Made by a program: the position numbers and the translations under genes. Below are positions 11,967 through 23,513 of a stretch of 64,000 nt of DNA, one piece after another. The notes beneath the pieces are model-generated. The model made no database searches. It saw only the letters and a program-made list of their open reading frames with translations, and was not told the origin of the DNA. The stretch covers positions 47,693,001 to 47,757,000 of the forward strand of contig CM077594.1 of the NCBI GenBank assembly GCA_039654915.1, given 5' to 3'. The first letter of the stretch is position 1; every line of letters starts with the position of its first letter. Origin of the DNA: Aquilaria yunnanensis (lineage: Eukaryota > Streptophyta > Magnoliopsida > Malvales > Thymelaeaceae).

Positions 11967-12734
11967 AATGGCCAAGGTGCCCATCACTGGCCGAGCACCC
12001 ACAATTCACGGAGTACCAACCTCGACAGAGGAAAACTATCAGCCGAGGTCGGAAAGATAAAACGACCCCCCTGGACTAATGTTAGGAATTCACCTCCTTA
12101 GGGAGCGGAAGGACCAACCTCGGCAGAACAGTCAGACCCTCTTCAGAAGCAGAAGTATCCCTCGGAGAGACCATCCTCGGGGAATATACTACTGCAAACG
12201 TTAGAGTAACCTCGGGGAGTACGAACAGAGCATTTAAGGAGCCTCTGACACCTCCCCATAAAGTCACCCTCCAAGTACATTTTGACACGCTATCACTGGA
12301 GCACGCCATCAGAAGGACATCCCGACACGACACTCTCGGAATGCCTAGGCTTCTAGCCAGGGGACTTTTACTGAGATAAGTGTCCCTTCATTCCCCGAAA
12401 AGCCGGGATCGCATCCCGCCGAACACGTGTCGTAATCTGGAACGACCACGTGAGGAGAATGGCTTCTGTACGCCCCCTTTATAAATGCCCAGAAAGCATC
12501 CCAGCGGGGTAAGAAGAAAGTTCTCTTGAAATACACAAAAGAGCACATCATCTAGTACTGACTTGGGCGTCGGAGGCTCCTCCCCGAAAATACACTCCGG
12601 GGACCTCCTAACCTGTGTTTTCTGTAGCATTTCAGGTATCCTCCACTGGGGAATCTCCTCCCAAGCTACTCTCCTCCGTCAGAAGCTTTCCTTACCCATA
12701 CAATGGCACACGACGAAGCCGCCGCAGGTCATCA
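11967..12734 (+). repeat. Element C 5' LTR
   Basis: It pairs with 43694-44462. The expected leading TG of TGATGGCC has decayed to A here. TATAAAT at 12480-12486 is the likely promoter. The LTR ends GTCATCA before the primer site, and the Gag ATG at 12703 lies 32 nt before its end. Confidence 0.9.
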
Positions 12735-14277
12735 ATTGGCACCGTCTGTGGGAACTCTATCCCATATCGCCGTCGTGGTGACTCGGCGTGCGAAGGACAA
12801 AGGGGTTTCAAGACCCCCCTCACACCCGAGACTCAGCAGATGACCACTCTACTTGTGGCAGAAACTTCTATGACGGAGTACGATCGTCCTGTAACGGTAA
12901 CGATGAGCATCCTACGGGATTTCCAGCGTTCTATCATTGCCGAAATCACTCAGCAGCTTGATCAGAGGTTGCGCCAACCTCCACCCACTCAAAGAGCCTC
13001 ACCCCCGACCATTCATCGGGAAAGGAGCTCGCGATCTACTCACCGGAGTTCAGGGAGTGGAGACTCCCTTGACGCATATTCAACAGATGGTGAACCCGTT
13101 GAGGCGCGCCCCGCCAGAGGGGGAGCCCCGAAAGTGACCAGGGCCTTCTGTCAACGGAGCGCATCCCCTTACCAGAGGTCCCCCTTTCCCCCTCGCCGGA
13201 GTCGTTCCCCAAGGCGAAGAAGAAATTCGCCACTACCAGAAAACACATGACGGCAGGAAGGAACCAACACTGCCGGCCTTATGGAAAGGATCCTGGGAAG
13301 GCTGGAGAAGGTCGAGAAACAGATCTCCCAGAAAACCAGTCTGGTCCCGGTTGTTCGACTCCTACACCGGAGAGGAGTCGCCTTTCGTACGCGAGGTAGT
13401 AGAGGCGCCTATGCCCAGTGATTTCAAGGTACGTCGCCTGGAAACGTATGACGGGCGAAGTGACCCCCAGGTGCACTTGAGAAAATATAACTGAAGTATG
13501 GTGCTGCACGGCGCGGATGATGCCACACTCTGTAAATGCTTTGAGGTAACACTCTCAGGACCAGCAACAGCGTTGTATAGATCTTTGCCCCAGGGAAGTT
13601 TGATAAGCTTTCCAGAGCTATCTACTGCCTTCACCCAACAGTTTATTGGTAGTAGGCCAACTGCCAAAATGCCAGTGCAAATGTTTGACATAGCCCAGAG
13701 AGGAGGGGAGACCATCCGCTATTATGTGGAAAGATTCAATCGAGAAGCACTGAGCGTACCAGACTTTCGGCCAGAAATTCGTATCCTCGCAATGGTCAGG
13801 GGACTGCAAAGAGACTCCCAGCTGTTCTACGAGTTCTCCAAGGATCCCCCAGAAACTCTTGGGGAGTTTTACAGAAGGGCCGAACAACACATGACGGCCG
13901 AAGAACTCAGAATGGGAGGACCTAAAGGCGAACACCCTCGCACCGAAGGGCCTAGCCATCAACCGCGCCACCAAAATGAGACAGAGCGGTCTCAAAGGCA
14001 AAGAGGAAAGAAGACCGTAGCATTCACCCCCCTGAACACCACAAGAGCCAGTATTCTGATGGCGCTAGAAAGGCAAGGGACCACAGTCCCAAGGCGAAAG
14101 GCCATGGCCCCGGAGAATAAAAGGAATATGAAAAAATTCTGTCAATTTCACCGGGATCATGGCCATGACACTGAAGCCTGTTTCCAGTTGAAGAAGTACA
14201 TCGAGTCCCTGATCAAACAGGGTCAACTCCAACGATACCTGCGGATGCCTTCTCCAAAGGGGAGAAAGGAAGAGTAG
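12703..14277 (+). pseudogene. gag: Element C gag
   Basis: Gag begins at the ATG at 12703 inside the LTR (MAHDEAAAGHQLAPSVGTL), 32 nt before the LTR end. After about 40 residues a frameshift moves the reading to the frame covering 12790-13250 (TVTMSILRDFQRSIIAEITQQ, then an RS/RR-rich linker). The frame is broken again near 13300-13497 and then open at 13498-14277, with the gag capsid domain (MVLHGADDATLCKCFEVTL, FTQQFIGSRPTAKMPVQMFD) and a zinc-knuckle-like CQFHRDHGHDTEACFQLK near 14140. The stop at 14275-14277 interrupts what in A is a continuous gag-pol frame. Order and motifs match A and B closely. Confidence 0.88.
12737..12753 (+). promoter_or_regulatory. Element C primer binding site
   Basis: TGGCACCGTCTGTGGGA is one base from the site in A. 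It starts two bases after the LTR end and is also translated as part of Gag (LAPSVG). Confidence 0.9.
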
Positions 14278-17200
14278 AGGAGACCAGACAATGAAGAGTA
14301 TGACTTTGATAGATGGTGGGACCGGAGTCCCTGAAAAAGTCTGCCACCCTGGGCAGGGGTTATCCAAACCATTACCACTGGGATACCCTCGACCGAAAGA
14401 AAAAGAAAAAAGAGAGAAGTCTCTGTCATGGAGTACGGGAACTCCCCACGAAGGCTCACCCGTAGGGATGGGTCTATAGTAAAGTTCCCTCACGATGATC
14501 CCCTCCTTGTCATGGCAAGGATAGGAAACTGGGATGTCAAAAGAGTGCTCCTTGACGATGGTTCAAACACAGACGTCATTTTTTCTCATCTGCTGGGGAA
14601 ATTAGACATTTCAAAAAGTGATCTTAGCCCAGTCAGTTCCCCCACCTTTGGCGTCGGACCATCTGAACTTCCAGTCCTCGTGTACATCGACTTGCCCGTA
14701 ATGCTAAAAGGGGTCTCACCCCAAAGCAAGAAGGAGTTAATTGCCTCCGGTAGAACAAAATTTATAGTCATTGACGTACCGTCGGCATACAACGCCATTT
14801 TTGGAAGGCAGACTCAGGGCAATTTTCACATTCAACCAGATGTAAGATACCTGACGGTCACCTTCGCTACCGAAGATGGAGATGCTGAAATCTTTATAGA
14901 CCAGGCCGAGGTTAGAAACGTCTTCACAAGGGCCAGGCAAAGCCCAGCGAAGATCCAGGTACAGATTTCGGCAGAAGAAAAAATGGTCTTGATAATTGAA
15001 ATGATAACAGCAGAGGAGACGGAAAGCCTCGACAAAGTAGAAACGGAAGATGTAGAATTGATTCCCGGCCGAAACACCCGAATTGGGAAAAAACTGGCCG
15101 AAGGGGACAAAAAGAGGCTTGTATCCTTTTTATGCATGAACAAAGATCTGTTTGCTTATTCACCGAAGGATATGCCTGGGGTTGACCTCGGCATAATCCA
15201 CCACAATCTTAGAGTACAACCATGTGTCAGACCAGTTCGTCAGAAGAAACGGAATCTATCAGCTCACAAAAATTCCTTCGTAAAAGCCGAAGTTAATTGC
15301 CTCATGGAGGCCGGGGTAATAAGGGAACTAAAATACCCTGAATGGCTCAGCAATGTGGTTATAGCCACAAAAGAGGGTAGTGAAAAGCTCCGAATGTGCT
15401 TCGACTTCCGAAACTTGAACGATGCCTGTCCAAAAGATTCCTACCCATTGCCGGCCACAGATCAGCTAGTGGATGCAACTGCCGAGTATCGACTGCTTAG
15501 CTTCCTCGACGCCTTCAGCGGGTAACATCAGATCGGAATGAACCCTGAGGATGAGGAAAAAATGGCCTTCATCACAGAAATAGGTACCTACTGCTATGTT
15601 AGAATGCCTTTCGGGCTCAAAAACGCAGGGGCCACCTACCAAACACTGATGAACAAGGTATTTGATGCACAGATCGGTAGGAACATGGAAGTGTATGTCG
15701 ATGATATGATAGTCAAGAGCAAAGTACCTGGTAATCATATCACCGACTTAACCGAAACTTTCCAACGACTTCGGGAGTTCGGCATACGCCTCAATCCCGA
15801 AAAGTGTGTGTTCGGAGTAAACGCAGGAAAATTTCTCGGGTTTATGGTATTAGAAAGAGGAATAGACGCTAACCCTGAGAAAGTGAAAGCCCTGCTAAAT
15901 TTCCGAACACCTACATCAATCAAAGACATATAGAGGCTTACCGGGAGGATCACCTCCCTAAGTAGATTCATCTCCAGGTATGGTGACCGATGTCACCCAT
16001 TTTTCAAAGTGCTCACCAAGGTCTCCAAGGACAGTGGAACCTCCGGAATTCGGGAGCATCCATGGAATATAGAATGCCTGAAAGCCTGGGAAGAACTCAA
16101 AAGCTATTTGACCCGCCTCCCAACACTCCGGCAACCTCAGGAAGGAGAGCCTCTCATTCTCTACCTCGCCGTCACTGAAAAGGCGGTAAGTTTTATCTTG
16201 GTGAAAGAAGAAGATGGGAAACAATGGCCAGTGTATTACGTAAGTAAGTCCCTACATGGCGCCGAGATGAGATACCCGCTACTCCAAAAAGCTATCTACG
16301 CGTTAGTACTCGCGGGCAGGAGATTGCGGCCCTACTTCCAAGGACACGCAATCACTGTCCGAAGTAACTTGCCCTTACAAGATGTAATGAAAAAAGTGGA
16401 GCATTTGGGAAGACTGTCAAAATGGTGCATTGAGCTCGGTGAATACGACATTACTTATGAGCCTAGAAGGGCGATAAAGGCACAGGCATTAGCAGACTTC
16501 ATTGCCGAAATCCCCGAGATTGAGAAAACCGAACCTCTCACGGAAGAAGAAACAAAGACTGATCCAGAATGGAAGCTCTTTGTCGATGGGGCGTCAGGCA
16601 CATAACATCAAGGAGCTGGAGTAGTCCTTCAGGGTACCGAAGGCATGGAAGCTTCTAAAACAATCAAATTTGGTTTTAATGTTACCAATAACATTGCTGA
16701 ATACGAAGCCCTCATAGCGGGACTGAAAATGGCCAGAAAAGTAGGCGTAAAAAACCTTATGGCCCACATTGATTCACAGTTAATAGTCCGACAGACGAAG
16801 GGAGAGTACGCGGAAAATGACCCAATTTTGGCTAAGTATCACCACCTTGTTCAGAGACTCATTGAGAATTTCAACTCGGTGCGCATTTAATACCCAGGCT
16901 GATGCCTTGGCCAAATCCAGGGAACCCACCGAAGTGCTAAAACATCCCAGCACGGAGTCAATGTGCATAGAAACCTCGGTGGAGGGATGGCAAGGCTCCC
17001 TCAAGAAATATTTAGCAACTTCAGAGCTTCCCAAGGATCCTAAAGAAGCTGCAAAAATACAAAAGCGTGCAGGAAGGTACTTCCTCATTGGGGAAGAACT
17101 GTACAGACAAGGGTATGCTAGCCCCCTACAAAAATGTGTAGGTGAGGGTGATATCAGAATAATACTTGAAGAGGTCCACGAAGGAGTGTGTGGTTCCCAT

Positions 17201-18223
17201 ATAGGAACAGACGCCCTCGCTGTGGTAATACTCCACCAAGGATACTTTTGGCCCACTTTAAGGAAGGATGCAAGGCAGTTCGTCTGAAGATGTGACAACT
17301 GCCAAAGGCACGCCAACATCCAAAAGCTACCCTTGGAAAAAGTAAGTGCAACGGACTACCCCTGCCCCTTTGCCGTGTGGGGCATTGATCTCATCGGACC
17401 TCTCCTAACCGCTCCCGGCGGGGTAAAATTTTGCATCGTCGCGGTAGACTATTTCACTAAGTGGATAGAGGCAGAACCCCTGGCATCAATCTCGGTGAAG
17501 GACGCTCAAAAGTTCGTATGCAAGAACATCATATGCCGATTTGGAATTCCGAGGGTAATAATGGCCGATAACGGAACACAGTTTACGGACAAAGGGTTCC
17601 GGGAACTCATGGAGAACCTCGGCATCAAGATGCATTTTTCTCCAGTGGCCCATCCTCAGAGTAATGGGCAGGTCGAGGTATCTAACAGAACAATAAAAGA
17701 TGGCCTGAAAAAAAGGCTAAAAGAGGCAAACGGGAAATGGCCAGGAGAACTCCTAAGTGTGCTATGGAGCTACAGAATGACTCCCCGAAGGGCCACGGGA
17801 GAAACTTCTTTCTCGCTCGTATATGGGACGGAGGCCATTATTCCCATTGAAGTCATGCAGCCTCGATAAGAGTACAGGTGTTCGATAAAGGAGGAAATGA
17901 TCTTGGACTAAGGGCGAAACTGGACCTCCTCGAGGAACACCGTGAAATGGCCGAGTTGAGAAGAAAGGCCTTCCAGCAGAGAATAGCACAGGCCGCAAAT
18001 TTACAGGTGAAAGAAAAAAAAGATCAAAAAAGGAGACCTCGTTCTCCGAAAGACCGAATTCGAACAGCGAAGGCTATCAGAAGGGGTACTTCGGGCTAAT
18101 TGTAGTGGACCCTATTTGGTCCTTGACAAAGTTTGCCCGGGGGTCTATAAGTTGGGTGATATCGAGGGAGGGGAGTTGAAGAATACTTGGCATTCGGACT
18201 CTCTGAAAAAATTCTACATTTAG
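14278..18223 (+). pseudogene. pol: Element C protease, RT, two RNases H, integrase
   Basis: Protease motif VLLDDGSNTDVIF lies near 14551. RT spans about 15230-16000 with YVDDMIV at 15694-15714. The Ty3-type RNase H connection follows (about 16150-16510), then a second RNase H starting WKLFVDGASGT near 16572 and ending near 16880. Integrase covers about 16990-17870 (HHCC with EVHEGVCGSH; catalytic contexts WGIDLIG, MADNGTQF, GQVEVSNRT), with a C-terminal tail to LKKFYI and TAG at 18221-18223. Breaks are TGA near 14332, TAA 15523, TAG 15931, TAA 16603, a frameshift near 16880, TGA 17285 and a frameshift near 17866. Two tandem RNase H domains are characteristic of the Tat lineage. Confidence 0.9.
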
Positions 18224-18545
18224 ACATTTTTCAAAGAAAGCTTGTAGCTACTCCCCCCTGAAGTCATCAATAAAAATACATGACGAATAAGGCCTCATTA
18301 CTGAAAGACTACGCCTTAATGATTCTTCTTTCAAGGTAAAGTTCCTTACTAAGCTCAAAAGCCTGTCAGCAATCTAAAAAGGATCCTTTCGAAAGAGAAG
18401 GCACAGGCGTCCGCCAAAAATGAACACCTAGAATCATACTTGCTTCTGACAACTCATATTCGGAAGAAGGAACGGAGAATGGAGAAAAGTTCTTCATTAA
18501 AAAATCTAGACAAAGAATACCAGAAAAGGAAGAAGAAGCATATGA
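18224..18545. other. Spacer between convergent pol and antisense gene of C
   Basis: This 322-bp spacer holds no open frame of note and no clear counterpart of the repeats found at this place in A and B. Both convergent transcripts would have to end or cross here. Confidence 0.6.
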
Positions 18546-19829
18546 CTAAGCTGGAGTATCTGGCGTCTCTTCAGCACTCTCTTCGGATGGCTCAGACGGG
18601 GGCATAGGCCTAGCTGGAGGAAGATTGAGAAACTCAATTTTAGACCATGAAGATCTGGGCTCCTTGGGAAAGTCTAAAGCAGCTAAGTAAGATAGGTCAA
18701 GCCCAGGGTGCCAAGCGAGGACTTGGTAACGAGCCAAGCAGAAGCCGTATTGGTAAGACCTCTTCGACATTTGCTCGGTACGAGCTTTCTCGGCGCTAAG
18801 AGCCGCCAGCTCAGCTTTTAGCGAAGCAATCTTCCCCTCCAGCTTCTTCTTCTTCTTACTCTTCATCTCCTTCTTCTTCAACGACGCAACCTCAGCTTGG
18901 AGATCGGCATTCAAAGTAAGCGCCTTCGTAAGACTCTCGCCACCTTCAGCGATATCCTTTCGAAGGGCTTCATTCTCTAAAGAAAGAGTCACGGACTTTG
19001 AGCCGAGGTCTTCCACCTTGGCTGAGAAGTCGGTAAGAAGCTCCTGCCTGTTGGACACAACCTCGGTCCGAAGATTTCCAAGGTCCTCTTTAGCGATTTT
19101 GTTCAATTCACCATATTTAAGGGCATATTGGGCGAGGAACCCCTTCATCTTGTGCAAGGAGTGTTCAGACCGAGAATGAGTCTCCGTTTGCTTCGCTGAC
19201 CAGGCGCGGAAGTACCCGCTGTATGCCAAAAGCTGCAAAAAACAGAGGCCCCGGATGAGTATCAAAAGGAAGTGACAACTTAGAAGAGCAAATTTCTAAA
19301 AAATAAGAGAAGTAAGGTTCACCTAAGCAGCATGCTCAGTCATTCTCGCCGCGAGGATCTCCTCACTAGGGCACTTGGTGGTGAGGGTCTGGAAGGTGGC
19401 GTTTGTCAGAACCCCCGTCGCCATTTGAGGAGCCATCAGCTGGCTATCCTCAGAGAACAGATCCATATCCTCCGTAAACGTCCAGAAAGGCTCCTGTGGC
19501 ACCTTGTCTTGAGGAATCCGCCGATCCCTAAGAGCCCTATGATGCGCGTGAGTCTCCACCCAGGGAGCAGTAGGTACGTTCTCTGCAAGATCATGCCGAA
19601 GTTCCGTCAAGACATTATCCCTTAGCCATTCGTCCAAAAAATTGTAAATGTAAAAAATACGGAGATTTGTTGGGGAATGGCTAAGGAACCAACCAGGTGG
19701 AACTTCGGGGATGTGCTCTTTAGAACCGACGTCCTGAACTTCCTTAGGGATATTCTTTCCCTTCCTCCTTCTGCCCTCTTCAAACTCCTGAGCAGACCTT
19801 TGCTAAGCTGAAATCTCGGTAGCAATAGC
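18546..19829 (-). pseudogene. Element C antisense gene, 3' part (end of exon 2 to exon 4)
   Basis: This continues the gene that starts at 43031 and is cut by B at TSD ATAGC. Reading leftwards, exon 2 ends near 19694, then a 111-nt intron with GT at 19693-19692 and AG at 19584-19583. Exon 3 is 19582-19323 (REPFWTF-like segment EPFWTFTEDMDLF) and ends in TAG where A and B have CAG, with the donor gtgaac kept. Intron 3 is 19322-19233. Exon 4, 19232-18546, encodes LLAYSGYFRAW, a long lysine/glutamate-rich coiled coil and a terminal YQYGFCLARYQVL...LDLSYLAALDFP segment. Another stop lies just after the B junction. The function is unknown. Confidence 0.8.
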
Positions 19830-20796
19830 TGATGCCCCAAGGCATCTTCATTTGCTGTCATGTTGACAGGCGGAGAGACTTCCTGAGGAGGCGAGCGCCT
19901 GGAGCTCTGGTTTCCCAGCTGAGTGTGCCTGAAAAGCTCAAAGAAGAGGTTAGGAGGTGCCCGGTTTGCTTTTCCGAGGAGGACCCTCCGACGCCCAAGT
20001 CAGTTTGCTGAGTGAAAGTGGAGGAAGAACACTAAGGGATCAAGTGTCTTGCCTGTTTTGTGTTTTCTCAGAGGGAGGAAAATGCCCATCCTTTGCCCAG
20101 TCCCGTTTCCTAGTATTTATAGGAGTATCTGGTCCGTTTAGATCATGACACATGTTCGGTCGGATTTGATCTGTATTTTTGGACCTAGGGGACAGGCAGC
20201 CGTTTGCAGCCTCCTTTAGCCCTGGACCCGGACAGGTTGTGTCAGGACTGGGGCGGCTACGGCGTGTCAGTTCGCCGTTCTGATGTGACGTGTAGGGCTT
20301 GTGGGCGGCATGTCAGAGGCTCCTTAAATGCTCATACCGTACTCTCAAGGTCCCCTGGGCGAGGTCGCCCTTCGGTGCGTGCACCCTCTTCGGATTCTAT
20401 CCGTCCTTCGGTGCGAGCACCTCCTTCGGGATCCCATAGTTCTGGGAGTTCCCTTGATGAACACCTTCTTCAGGACTCACACCCATAGTTCGGGGATTCC
20501 CTTGTTCAGGTGTTTCTTGTTCGGGGAAGACCTCTTTGGGGCCTCTGCCTTCGGGGAGATTCTCCCTTGCTTTAGAGAGATGGCTCTCTTACCCGAAGAC
20601 GGTCAGTTTGGCCCCTCGATGGAGACGGTGTTGTCCTCGGAATTCCTGATGAGCTAACCAAAGTCTCGAGCTAATAGTGTTTGAGTTTGCACCTTCCGAG
20701 GTCAATGAAAAGATCCTCTCTTGGTTGACGTCAGACTCCTCGGCCAATATTCTGGCAGGGAGTTACTACCGAGGAGGCAATAGCCTTTGGCTATCA
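19830..20796 (-). repeat. Element B 3' LTR
   Basis: This 967-bp LTR, read on the minus strand, opens TGATAGCCAAAGGCTATTG and closes GGGGCATCA. It is followed on the plus strand by the polypurine tract complement. The start tip can fold as GATAGCC-AAA-GGCTAT. Confidence 0.93.
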
Positions 20797-20811
20797 CAGG
20801 CCCCCCTCCGA
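20797..20811 (-). promoter_or_regulatory. Element B polypurine tract
   Basis: On the minus strand this reads CGGAGGGGGGCCTG, directly before the 3' LTR start, the standard place for plus-strand DNA priming. Confidence 0.85.
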
Positions 20812-21601
20812 AAAGCCGAAGTGAGAAACTTCGGTTCATCGGTTTTCAGGTCCTGTGGTTGTGATATCTGCGCCGAAGACGCCTTCTTCTGCCTAGAGCG
20901 ATGGGCAGCCCTTTTTGCGTCCTCGAGGCGCGAGAAGATAGGCTGTCCCTGTGCCGAAGATACACCTTCTGCCCGAAGTGACAGACTGTCTCTTGGTGTC
21001 CTTGTGGCGAGGGGAAATAGGATAACCTTGTACCGAAGATAGACGTTTTGCCCGAAGTCACAGGCTGTCTTTTGGTGTCTTCGAGGTAACCTACTTTTTT
21101 GCCTTTATAGGTCTGCTCATGCGTCGCGTCCTGTATCCAGCAGAGTTAGTCTAGGGCGGCGCCTCTAGACCAAATGGTGTCAGAGGGCGTGCTCGACGTG
21201 ATGGACGACACGTGGCACGTTTGCTGTGCGATGACCGACACATGGCACATTTTTATTGGGTAAGAATGTACTGAGTACGGCTGGCGCGACTTTTCAGGCG
21301 CTCTTAGCAGTTATGGCGACGCTTCGCCTTCCGAGGGGTACTAATGACGACGGTTCTCCTGGCCTTCTCGGCCTATATATATCAGTCCTGTCATAACCCT
21401 CTTTCTTCTTCTGCTTTTGCTTTCTTTTGCCTTCTAATTCTCTCCCGATTTTCCGTGGCAGTTCTCCTTTTTCAGGCATTTTTCCGACCACTTTTCACGA
21501 CGGCTTCCAGAAATCTAGATTCCGGCAAGACCTTTGGTGGGTTTTAGTCCTTCTGCTTTTTTCAAAGATTCTTCTTTGTTTTTCTCGAACTCGTTTTCAT
21601 C
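20812..21601 (+). promoter_or_regulatory. Element B antisense-gene promoter and leader
   Basis: About 790 bp has no gene but leads to the antisense-gene ATG at 21602. GGCGACGCTTCGCC at 21315-21328 is followed after exactly 45 nt by TATATATAT at 21374-21382, itself about 220 bp before the ATG. The same motif, spacing and TATA occur in A and D. Promoter activity is inferred from sequence alone. Confidence 0.7.
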
Positions 21602-21853
21602 ATGCCTGTTCCCGAGAGTTGGCAACCTCTTCTTTCTCACCCTTGCTGCACTACTCCGGCGAAACTAGCGAAGTGAAAGAAAAAGTTTTTCTTACCCTCT
21701 TACTCTGTGACGAGGTTGCCCCGTCCTGACCAATTTCCTTTCTCCAACCGAAGTGATGAAATCACCATTTTCTGAGCCCAACTGAAGGCTGGACTTCGGT
21801 ATCCCCCCCCCCCCGGAGATGGTTAGCACGTTCTGCAACTTCCATGGCATTGC
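21602..21853 (+). pseudogene. Element B antisense gene, 5' part of exon 1
   Basis: ATG at 21602 opens MPVPESWQPLLSHPCCTTP, nearly the same as in A and D. Two TGA stops follow, and a run of C (about 21804-21815) throws the frame where A reads a shorter run. Element A interrupts the gene in the conserved FHGIA segment, and exon 1 resumes at 32951. B's product could not be made even without A. Confidence 0.85.
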
Positions 21854-22681
21854 TGATGGCCTTGGGCCTCATCGTTGTGAGTCATGATGACTGTTGAGGA
21901 GACTTCTAGGAGGAAGAACGCCTGGAAGGTGGATCGCCCCAAGGAGAGTACCTGAAAAGCTGGAAAACAGGGTTAGGAGGCCCCCGGAGTGTTTTTCCGG
22001 GGGGGGAGCCTCCGACGCCCAAGTCAGTGGTGGCCGGAAAAAGGAGAAAGTCACTAGCTCAAAGAGAAAGGCAGAAAAGTCTCGCCTGGTATTTTCTCAG
22101 AGTGTGGGAGCTGTATCTCCGGCCTACCAACCTCCTATCAAGTATTTATTTCCTGTATATATAGGAATACCTAGCCCGTTCAGATCATGACACGTGTGCG
22201 GTCGGATGCTCCTGAACTTCTGGGCGTAGGGGACAGATAGTTGGTAACCAGCTCGCCTCGAGCCTTGTGCTGAGACGGGCCATGATGTGATTCTGATGGC
22301 GTCTGCGCGTCAGGGCAACTTTTTACGTCTGTGGTGGGACGTGTCAGAGGCTTCCTTAAATGCTTCCTTAAATGCGCCTGCCGTACTCCCGAGGTCCCTG
22401 GGCGAGGTCGTCCTCTAGTTCGGACCCTCAGTTCGGGGGTTCCGCCTTCGGGGATATCATGTTCGGGCAGCAATGTCTGGTGCCACTTTTCCGAAGGCGC
22501 GCTGTTCACAACCTTGGGGGGCGAATCGAGTCCTCAAGTTTTACTGGCGTGCCGAGGCTCGGAGCTCTCTGGCTATCTCCCGAGGTGCATGATTCCACCT
22601 GTTCCCGGGAAGCGCCAGTTCTTCTGGCCATTGTTGTGGCAGGGTGTTCGGCCAGATTGAGGCGATAGCCTTTGGCTATCA
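21854..22681 (-). repeat. Element A 3' LTR
   Basis: This 828-bp LTR opens (minus strand) TGATAGCCAAAGGCTATCG and closes AAGGCCATCA. It lacks the 17-bp extra stretch seen in the right LTR near 32690. TATATATA near 22155 is the promoter equivalent. Confidence 0.94.
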
Positions 22682-22696
22682 CATGCCCCCCTCTGG
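22682..22696 (-). promoter_or_regulatory. Element A polypurine tract
   Basis: On the minus strand the sequence CAGAGGGGGGCATG runs straight into the TGATAGCC of the 3' LTR. It is the expected primer for plus-strand synthesis. Confidence 0.88.
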
Positions 22697-23513
22697 AAAG
22701 CCGAAGTGAAGACTTCGGTTTGCATCTCTTTCCGAGGCTGTTGTTGGGAGTCTTGTTGGGAAGCATAACCTGTTCCGAGGTCGCACCTTTTGCCCGAGGG
22801 TCTGGGCTGTTCGGCCTTGGCCTATTCTTTGGTGTCTCCGAGGCAAAGCCTGTACCGAAGATACACCTCTTGCCCAAAAGTCATGGGCTGTTCAGCCATA
22901 GCCTGTCTCTTGGTGTCCTCGAGGTGGCCCGCTTTTTATTTCTGCAGGTCTGATGGCCAAGCGTGTCAGACTGAGCGGCGCGTCTCCACTTTCCAGGGAT
23001 GTCAAACGACGTGTCCCAATCAGGAGGTGTGTCCCGGTTTTCCAGGGACATTTGGGGAAGCATGTCCCCTATTTCTGCGCAGCGGTTGACACGCGGCTTC
23101 TTGCCATTGGAAGAGAGACGCGTCATTTACAGAGGGCGCGCCTTTTCGGGTGCAGTGGGCAGTTACGGCGACGGTTCGCCTCCAATGGGTACTTATGATC
23201 TCTTTTCGGCTACCCACCTTTGGCCTATAAATAGCCCATTCCATCATAAGTCCCACTTACTGCTCTCTCTCTGCTTTGCCCTCTGTTCTTGCATTTTATC
23301 TTGCTTTCTGTGGCGGAGCTTCTTTAATCAGAGCTTTTCCTACCAACTTTCACGACGGCGTCCTCAGGCAAATCTTTTGGTGGGTTTTGATTTCCAGAGT
23401 ACTCTGATTCCTCTGTTTTTCTGAGTTTTTCTGGAAAACTGTTGTTTTTTTCCAAACTCGTCTTCTGAGTTTTTTCTGGAAACTATTTTCTTTTCCATCT
23501 CAAACTCTCTTTC
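22697..23513 (+). promoter_or_regulatory. Element A antisense-gene promoter and leader
   Basis: No open frame of substance lies in this stretch. GGCGACGGTTCGCC at 23167-23180 is followed after 45 nt by TATAAATAG at 23226-23234, then a pyrimidine-rich leader of about 280 nt to the ATG at 23514. The layout matches B and D exactly. I infer an RNA polymerase II promoter driving the antisense gene. Confidence 0.75.

Noticed and set aside
20204..20657. Overlapping frames of 94-109 codons in B's LTR, repeated at 41238-41695
   Set aside because: They are LTR sequence; the frames differ between the two copies by indels.
21801..21816. Long C run as a functional slippage site
   Set aside because: A has a shorter run in the same codons and B already has stops upstream; simple decay explains it.
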